From contig NC_084462.1 in assembly GCF_027409185.1 (NCBI RefSeq), positions 83,128,179-83,192,178 of the forward strand: a stretch of 64,000 nucleotides of DNA, written 5' to 3'. A model generated the notes under the pieces. It saw only the letters and a program-made list of their open reading frames with translations, did no database searches and had not been told where the DNA came from. Source of the stretch: Cynocephalus volans. Taxonomy: Eukaryota > Chordata > Mammalia > Dermoptera > Cynocephalidae. The position numbers were made by a program, and so were the translations under genes. Shown one piece after another: positions 56,161 through 64,000 of the stretch; within the stretch, counting starts at the first letter, position 1, and every line of letters begins with the position of its first letter.

Positions 56161-57553
56161 TTTTATTTATTTATCTATTTTTACTTTTTAAAGTTTATTA
56201 ATATTACTTTTTTCTTTTTACATTCTATGATGTGGAGCAGTTGTGGGGGTGGAGGAGAGGGGAAAGGGGAAGGAAATAGGGTGGGAGATGGAGGAAGGAG
56301 GAGAGCCGGGGTTGAGGCCTGTGGTATACCCCACATTCCTGTATGGGAGACCAGGGGGCTTCCAGGAGTGGCTTGGTCATGGCTGGGGTGGGTGCAGATA
56401 TCAGAGGGCTGTGGCTGAAGCCCTAACCCTCACCACCCCAGCTCAGGAGCCCGAGGCGTTTCCTGCAGCAGCTCGGTGGTCATTACTGTGGTGGTTGTAG
56501 GTGTCAGGGGGTGTGCCCGAGGTCTCCGGCCTCCCCCTTGGTAGCCCAGGGGACTTCTGGTCCTTCTAGGTTTTATAGGTGTTCTTTGGAGATGAGAGAC
56601 CTTTACTAGTTAATATCAAACTTTGTCTCTGGTCTGTGGGTATTTTGTTTTTTATTTCAGATCTGTGTTGGATTATTTGCTGTTCCCAGCACTTAAAACT
56701 CTGCACTGGAACTAATTTGTTGTCTTTTGCTTCTAAAATGGGGGAACTTCCTGTGGGGACCAACACTTGAGCTCTGTGGTTGAGCTAAGTTGTTGCTTTG
56801 CTGCTGATTTCCTGAGGAAGGCTTTTTGTGCAGCTCAGGTTTTAAAGGTTGACTTTAAAGGTGCTTCCAGGACTCGTGAGATCTGGTGCACCTGGGTTGT
56901 GTGGAAACTCTGGTCTGGGCCTGAGTCTTCAGCAAACTGCACCACTTGCAGTTCTGTATTCCTGACCAGTCTCCACTGAGTGGTCCTACGCTGATTGGAG
57001 GGTGGATCAGCTGTCCTTGCTGTGCTGCAGTGTTCTCTCGGTGCGTACATCTACCCCACCACCCATGCTCCAAACACTTCCCATGGGCTGGGCCATGTGC
57101 CAGTCCCTTGTGATAACTCACTGGCCTCTGAGTGGCTCCTTTTTTTCAGTTGTTCTGGCTCCTCACTCCTGTGTGGGTCCACAGGAACCCTATTAGTAGT
57201 CTTGCTGTCCTGGGGGCCACCAAGGTCCTCTTCTCCCCTGCAGCCTCCAAGCAACTCCATCTGAAGGGCACAGCTGCAGCTTTTGCCAGCTTCTGCTCTG
57301 TGCACTCACCAGTTCCAGCCCTGAAGTGGTCAGGGCTCAAAACGGATTGGAGTGGTTTTTTCTTTCTCTCATCGTGGCTTCTCCCACCTTCATGCATCCC
57401 GTAGGTCTCTCTTCCTCTTCCCCTGAGCTCTAGCGGCCCCAGCTTGGCTATTGTTGCACTTTAACAGTTGTAATTTGGTTGATTTGTGGAAGAGAGCAAT
57501 GCTGGGGACCATCTTTTCCACCATCTTGACCAGAAGCCAGGGTCATGACTTTT
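56161..57553 (-). mobile_element. ORF-less retroposed element with an L1 5'UTR-like start
   Basis: It interrupts the antisense L1, whose text accaacttttgg appears on both sides (56148-56159 and 57554-57565) as a target duplication. On the minus strand it begins just after 57553 with 'ctggcttctggtcaagatgg', which includes CAAGATGG, the YY1-type motif near the start of mammalian L1 leaders. The body is moderately GC-rich with no long open frame. It ends in AATAAA (about 56190) and an A-rich tail next to 56161. A polypurine block sits at about 56245-56305 (plus strand). Reading: a prematurely polyadenylated L1 leader, or a non-autonomous family using an L1 promoter. Confidence 0.6.
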
Positions 57554-60350
57554 ACCAACTTTTGGTTTTGTTGATTCCATTTTTCTATTCTTTACATCAT
57601 TTATCTCTACTTTGATCTTTGTTATTTCCTTCCCTCTGCTAGCTTTGGGCTTAGTTTTTATTTCTTTTCTAGTTCCTCAAGGTAAAGTTTGGTTATTGAT
57701 TTGAAATTCTCCTTTTTTAATGTAGGCATTTATAGCTATCAATTTCCCTCTGAGCACTGCTTCCACTGCATCCCATACGTTTTTGGTATGCTGTATTTTC
57801 ATTTTCATTTGTTTCAAGGGATTTCCTATTTTCTTCTTTGACCCATTGTTTATGAGTCTCTTGCTTAATTTCCATATTTGTGTGTTTTCCCCCTGGATTT
57901 TTATTTTTAGCTTTATTCCATTGTGGTTGGAGAAAATACTTTTTATGATTTTAGTCTTTTAATATGTATTGAGGTTTATTTTGTGGCCTAAAATACATTC
58001 TGTCTTGGAGAATGTTCCACTTGCATTTGAGGACAATGTGTATTCTGTTGTTCGGTGGGATATCTTTATATGTCTGTTAGATCAAGTTCATTTATAGTGT
58101 TGTTCAATCCTCTTTTTCCCTATTGATCTTTTATCTGGATATTTTATAAATTTTTGAATGTGGTATATTGAAGTCTTCAACTGTTATTGTAAAACTGTCT
58201 CTTTCTCCCTCCAGTTCTGTCAGTGATTGCTTCATTTTGGGACTCTGCTGTTTGGTAAATATATGTTTAAAATCGTTATATGTTCTGGATGAATTGATCT
58301 TCTTACTAATATATAATATCCTCCTTTGTCTCTTGTGACAGTTTTTGGCTTAAAGTCTATTTTTTCTGATATTAGAATAGCTAACCCAGCTCTCTTGTTT
58401 ACCATTTGCATGGAATACTTTATCCCATCTTTTCACTTTCAACCTATTTGTATCTTTGGATCTAAAGTGAGTCTTTGTAGACAGCATATAGTTAGATTAT
58501 GTGTTTTGATTTTTTTTTAAAATCCATTCTGCCTTTTGCTGGAGAGTTTAATCTATTTACATTTAATATGAATACTGATAAGGAGGGACTTCTGCCATTT
58601 TGCTATTTGTTTTCTGTGTATCTTATACCTTTTTTGTCCCTCATTTCCTCCATTACTGCCTCCTTTTGTGTTTAGTTGATTTTTTGCAGTGAACCATTGT
58701 GGCGTCCTTCTCATTTTCTTTTGTGTATATACTTTTAGATATTTTCTTTGTGGTTACCATAGGAATTACACTTAACATCCTAAATTTGTAACAACCTAGT
58801 TTGAATTGATACCATCTTAATTTCAATAATATGCACAACTTTGCATCTATATAGCTCCATCTCCCCTTTATGTTAGTGTCACAAATTACATCTTTATATA
58901 TTATGTGCCCAGTGATATAGGTTTATGATTTTTTAAATGCATTTGTCTTTTAAATTGTGTATGAAATAAAAAGGGGAAGTACAAACCAAAAATACAATAA
59001 TGCTGTCTTTTATATTTGCCTACTTAATTATATTTACTAGCCATCTTTATTTCCACAGATGGCTTTGAGTAGCCGTCTAGTGTCCTTTCACTTCAGCCTG
59101 AAGGACTCTCTTGCATTTCTTGCATATCAGGTCTAATAGTAATGTGATGCCTCAGCTTTTGTTTATATAGAATTATCTTAATTTCTGCCTCATTTCTGCA
59201 GGACAGTTTTTGTAGATCTAGAATTTTTACTTTATAGTTTTTTTTTTTTTTTACTTTCATACTTTAAATATGTGACTCCAATGTTTTTTGGCCTCTTTGG
59301 TTTCTTAGGTGAAATCAGCTGTTAATGTTATTGAGGAATAATAAGTATGTGATAAGTCTCTTTTCTTTTGCTGTTTTTGAGGTTCTTTCTTTGTCTTTTC
59401 AACAGTGTGATTATAAAAGTATTTCTATGGGGGTGTCTTTTAGTTTATCCAACTTGGAGTCTATTGAATTTTAAGGGTGTGTAGATTCATTTCTTTCATC
59501 AAATTTCAGAAGTTTTCAGCTATTATTTCTTCAGATGTTCTTTCTGCCCCGTTCTCTTTCTCTTCTCTGTCTTAAACTCCCATAATGCATATGTTAGCCT
59601 GCTTGCTGGTGTCCCTGAGAATCTTTTCACTCATCCTTTCCTTTTGCAAATCATTGTATTCTTCCCTTCTGGTTTTTATTTTTGTCTTTTCTTTATTGTT
59701 TTAAAACATTTTAAATGCTGTCTTACAATCTCCTTCAACTGTACTGTTATCTTAAGTTCTTGTGCCAACCTCTTCCTTTTCTATGTCTAGTGATTTTCCC
59801 TTGTGGCAGATTGTTTCCCTGTTTGATTTGTAATTTTTCATTCTAAATCTCATCCTTGTGGGATTTAATACATCCTATATTGCAGAAGTTTTTGCTTTTG
59901 TTGAGTACCCTAACATTTCACTGGTCATAGACCAATTTGGGGGTAAATTCTTGGCTGCATTACATTGGTTATATAAATTTAGCATCTGCACAAGTGTGTG
60001 GTACAGGCCAGGAGTTCTTGTTTGCCATGGGAAACATTTTTTTCTTACCCAGAATAATCTGAGGTTAATCTTGATGGTGGGCTGTTTTTCTACTGACTCT
60101 TTCTCCAAGTGCTTCCAGGATCTCAGCTTCAGGTCTTAGTTAACTATGTTGTGATGGAATGAGCCACTTTTTCCTAGAGGTGCTCCACCTCTAGACCACC
60201 ATGGCTTCAGGCAAAAATTTACTGCTCTGACCTTGTTCTTAAAATTTTGTTACTGGTGGTGGTGGTGTTTTGAATGTGTTCTGTGTATCATCTCTATGTG
60301 TTTTTAATGGGAAAGAGCATCTGTGTTTACTCAGTCTACCATTTTGCAGG

Positions 60351-60669
60351 TATTGGAATAAGGATGGAGTCTTTAAGAATTGCTTCCTATCCTGGAAACT
60401 ACATGCCTAATCTTTGAGTACTTATTTCTGAACTTGACTTCTCTGTATATTTCTGTTTTTCTTCATTTTAGTTTTCTGCACCCTTCCTAATTACATTTGG
60501 CTTTCTTCCTTGTCTCAGCTCAGTCCAGTCAATGGGGTTTTTCAGGGCCCTTGGCTGATACTCCCTTCTATTGCCAGAGCATCCAAGAAAATTCTCGGCA
60601 TATTGCAAACACTAAAATACTTACTGGATGACTGAGGATTCTGTGTTTAGATTTATTTTTTACTTAGCA
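60351..60669 (+). other. PRTG: PRTG intron 2, unassigned
   Basis: No exon or nameable repeat. Confidence 0.4.
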
Positions 60670-62095
60670 CAGTCATTCATTTCCCTAATAAGTATTTATT
60701 GAAAGCCTACTCTGCTAGGTTCTGGGAATGACATGATTAATCAAAAACAATGATAGGTTAGTGGGAGAAAGGCACACATAAATAAATAATTACTGAAACT
60801 ATATAGTCATGAAACAGTAGAGTATACCTCTGGTACAGTTGCATAGGTGGTGTTATTTCTTTTTATATTGAAAATGTTCAGATCTGTAGAAAAGTGGGAG
60901 GAATAGCATAAAGACCGCCTGAATACCTTCACTTAGATTCCGAGCTGTTAATTAATATTTTGCCATGTTGACTTCATTCCTCTCTTTCTCTGTTTAGAAA
61001 GAAAAAAAAAAAAGAAAAGGTAACTTGCAGTTATGATACTTCACCTCTAAATATGTCCCCATGAATATTGGGGGGGGAGGATTGCTGGAAGTCAGTCAGG
61101 GAGATAATCCCAGTAGAGGTGATACCTAAGCTAAATTTTAAAGGAAAACTAGAGTTTAGTTAGATGAGGAAGATGAGTAGTTCAATATGGTATAGTAGTA
61201 AGAGACAACATGGTATCTGTGGAATAATAAGCCATTGGTGTTGCTGGAGAGTAAATTTCAAGGAAATGGCAGCTAGAAATGGAGTTGGAGATGTAGGCAA
61301 ATCCACTCAAGGAAAGATTCGTTATACACCATTAACGGGTTAGGGAATCTGGAATTTAACCTGTGAGTGATAAAGAGCTACAGGGGATTGGCTTGGTCAG
61401 TTTTGTGTTTTAGACTGATCCCTTTGGAGTCTGTGAGGAGAGCAAAGGTCAGGTGAACAGGGCTGGAGGCAAGGTGGAGGCTGGAACAGCAGCACTGTGA
61501 GAGATCATAAGGGCCTGGACTGGAGCCCTGATAGGGGATGAATGGAAGACCGATTTTAGGTTATGATTATAATTTAAAATTGGCACTACTTGTTAGATTT
61601 GGGGAATAAGAGAGAAGGAGAAGTTCAGGATGATGCCAATATTTCTAGTTTGGGTGACTTTGGTGAATGATGGTGCCACCAACTGAAATAGAGGATTCAG
61701 GAGGAGGAGCAAGGTAATGAGTTTGGGTTAGAAAACATTAGTTTTAAGTGTCTGTGGCATGTCTAGGTGGAGCCGTTTAGCAGGTGGTCCAAGAAAGCAG
61801 GTAAGAGTCATGAGAGGCATAGCCTGAAGATACTGGGCTGAGATCACTTAGGGTGGCATTGAAGTCATTGATGATTCTGAGCAGGATGAGCATGCAGAAG
61901 AAAAAGCATGGGGGGCTGAGAATCAGCTCCCAGGGTGACCAACAGAGACGAGAGCAACTGTCATGAAGGTAGATGGAAAACCATTGAGTACAAAATCACA
62001 GAAGCCAAGGGAGAAGTTTCCAAGAGTATATGAAACATCAGATGCAGCAAAGAGTTCCAATAGCATATGTGTGAAAAATACCCTTTCAACCAAGT
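60670..62095 (-). repeat. L2, antisense, about 1.4 kb
   Basis: From the 3' end ('agtatttattgaaagcctac', 'ggttctgggaatgacatgat') through the 3'UTR ('tggagtctgtgaggagagc', 'gaggattcaggaggagg') to the RT-coding end (about 61980-62060, 'gccaagggagaagtttcc', 'gaaacatcagatgcagcaaa'). About 60855-61075 looks like a separate old insertion I cannot name. This is one of the longest L2 pieces here. Confidence 0.7.
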
Positions 62096-62138
62096 CATTA
62101 GAGTCTTAGAGCAGTTTCCTTAAAGTGAAAACAGGCAG

Positions 62139-62162
62139 TTTTTTTTTTTTTTTTTTTTTTTT
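62139..62162. repeat. Poly(T) tract
   Basis: 24 consecutive T, no attached element recognised. Confidence 0.9.
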
Positions 62163-64000
62163 GCCTAAAACTTGTTTTAATATTGCCCAACATTATTATT
62201 TTTAAATTATAAATAATACTACTATGCTGTGATTTAGTAAAATAATGCCTTTTTACATTTTCCTGAACTTTTTTCAATGTCATAATTGTTATTAGAAAAT
62301 TTAGTTATTTAACCTAGTGTAAATGGTTAAATTGCTATTGTATTTTATCTGAAATAACTATTTCATGTATACAATTCTGCCTTAGGGAACATGCTCTTTA
62401 AAAATAACATTCACTAAGTATATGAAGCCATTAATAGGCATTCATCATTTGTTCATTAAAGTTTTCTGTGTCATTCATTAAACTGGTGTTCCCTCAAAAT
62501 ACAGACTTTTAGAATGTTAGCCTATCAGGTCATCAACTTGAGAAGGAAAGCTTGATTTAAAACAAACTGCTCCATTCTTTACTTTGTCTTCTAATATCAA
62601 CTTGGCAGATATGTTGATGTGGTGTGCCAAATGCAACAACTTCTTATCAATCTGTAAATATTTGAAATATTTTAGTAAATAAAATCAATTAGGACAATGA
62701 AAACAATTTCCCAACTTTTGTTTTTGGTATTGTGGCTTTTCTGAGCAATTCAATTTTAATAACTAACTTAAGATAGGTTAAAAGTGTGTATTTTTATAAA
62801 ACTAGTTATATATGTGTGTGAAATTATTTATGAAAAGTAATTTGAGTCATAAGAGGCTTATAATAAAGTATATGTCCATAATATTTGAGAAGGTCAAATG
62901 AAAATATTATATTAAAAACTTGCATGATTTTTTACAAAATGTTTTTCTTTTAAGAAAGAAAAAAAGGTTTGTGTTAACTTCAAAATGCTGGACACTTTTT
63001 ATATGTGAGAGTGAAATTATGATTTTAAAAAATATGAAAAGGAAAACAAAACTTACATCTTAGGTGTCATTAAGTAATAGAAGGACATTTGGCTGTTCAA
63101 ATGTATTGTGTCCTACTACAAAATAGTTCACTGGTTAAATGAAATTATTGATTTCTGCTTCATTACTGACATACATTTATGAGCAGTTTCTTCAGCACCA
63201 CAGCATAATGTCAAAGGTCATAACTTTCTTTCTTTGGAAGAATAAAAGCTTTCAGATGGCAAATCCCAGAAACCTTCACTGTGGTCTTTTGCTTTTTCTC
63301 TCTTGCATAGAGTTACTGCAGAGACATGGTTGAAAGAAACATCTCATAAATCAGCAGGAGAGAGCCTTTTCTTTCTAAGGCTTCTTAAAATTATTGATGA
63401 CTAGCAGAATTCCACTATAGGATAATATTGTGCTTTACCCAGATTTTGAAAATTTTCAGTAGGAAATGGTTTGTTGTAATATGCACGTTACTACTGAACC
63501 TATTATTTATATGAAATATCATTTATATTTTTAGTTAAGGTATTCTGAAATAAGAATATTTCACCTGTTTTAAATATATATGTTTTTCTGTTTTCCTATA
63601 AAATTCAGGTGTCTATGACATCAGGATGGAATAGCAAAAAGTTAGGAATTTGAATGCTTCTGTCACTCAGCTGTATTATGTAACAAAGCCTTTGTATCAA
63701 CTACTGAATTTTCTACTTTTCAAAATGTTTTGGTATCGAGTAGCCATTTTGGTATCTAGTAGCCAAAGCCACAGCTTTTACCATAGCTGCTATACCACTT
63801 TGCATCTTTGAGAATGGAAAACTCTTTTAATTTCATAACGGCTCTTGAGATTTAGGCATTATCAAGTTTCGTGAAGATGTGTGGGTGCGTGTATATATAC
63901 TTCTAAATACATATATATATGTGTGTGATATTTATTATTGTTACATATATTCCTGTAAAGTTGCTTTTTCTATTCCTATGAATTTAAGTTATAATCTTAA
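62163..64000 (+). other. PRTG: PRTG intron 2, AT-rich, runs off the window
   Basis: No exon-like frame with splice sites and no nameable repeat. A short TA/TG-rich patch lies at 63885-63930. Confidence 0.45.

Larger units (their letters stand above)
53279..60350 (-). mobile_element. Near full-length old L1, antisense, with three nested insertions
   Basis: Read on the minus strand, this is an L1 from its 5' region (about 60350) through ORF1/ORF2 to its 3'UTR and A tail (T run at 53279-53291). Plus-strand landmarks: 3'UTR 'ttattgagatttaattcaca'; ORF2 C-terminus 'agagtggaattgctgggtca'; RT active-site region about 55222-55250, where the minus strand encodes a xIDD motif instead of FADD; ORF2 N-terminal half 57546-58700; upstream L1M-type text 58700-60350. 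Many stops make it inactive. Insertions: SINE 53949-54096, tRNA-like monomer 55881-55962, ORF-less 1.39 kb element 56161-57553. Confidence 0.88.

Noticed and set aside
56047..57404. Cluster of 60-123 codon frames on both strands within the 1.39 kb insert
   Set aside because: Short, mutually overlapping and with no recognisable domain. The insert is better explained as a non-coding retroposon.
1..64000. CRISPR array, operon, phage or bacterial defence system
   Set aside because: No regularly spaced repeats with unique spacers. Intron, SINE and LTR content is mammalian throughout.

Overview
The window is mammalian nuclear DNA. It has introns, CpG depletion everywhere except one CpG island, and many interspersed repeats: MIR, L2, L1, MaLR/ERVL LTRs, Tigger and MER5-type DNA transposons. 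There is no Alu and no carnivore, horse, ruminant or rodent SINE. Instead there are seven tRNA-derived SINEs built from one or two tRNA-Ile-like units, plus a single tRNA-Ile(GAT)-like monomer. That repertoire matches the CYN SINEs of colugos (Dermoptera), so the best guess is Galeopterus or Cynocephalus. This assignment rests on memory of the family, not on a search.

The only protein-coding gene I can support is the 5' end of PRTG (protogenin, a DCC/neogenin-family receptor) on the + strand. Exon 1 (ATG at 41150) lies in a CpG island at about 40.56-41.73 kb and encodes the signal peptide. Exon 2 (43421-43723) encodes the first Ig domain. Both exons end in phase 1 with good splice signals. 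The rest of the gene lies beyond the right edge, and 43724-64000 is all intron 2.

Layout. 1-40.5 kb: intergenic desert made of layered repeats. It holds an L1 with a SINE inside it (1.58-5.18 kb), MLT1/MLT2/MST-type LTRs, a MaLR provirus remnant with another LTR nested in it (24.0-25.7 kb), a Tigger1 deletion derivative inside L2 (19.9-20.5 kb), a truncated L1 next to a SINE (30.4-31.4 kb) and many MIR and L2 fragments. About 39.1-40.5 kb is the repeat-poor flank of PRTG, with a homeodomain-type palindrome and a POU octamer. 40.56-43.7 kb: promoter, exon 1, intron 1, exon 2. 43.7-64 kb: intron 2. Its first 6 kb is free of recognisable repeats; then come a MER5A-like MITE, SINEs, a nearly full-length antisense L1 (53.28-60.35 kb) and a 1.4 kb antisense L2.

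The most unusual object is a roughly 1.39 kb ORF-less insertion inside that antisense L1 (56.16-57.55 kb). It starts with an L1 5'UTR-like, YY1-type motif, ends with AATAAA and an A-rich tail, and has direct repeats at both ends. It looks like a retroposed L1 leader that was polyadenylated early, or a non-autonomous family. I found no CRISPR array, operon, rRNA or functional tRNA gene.
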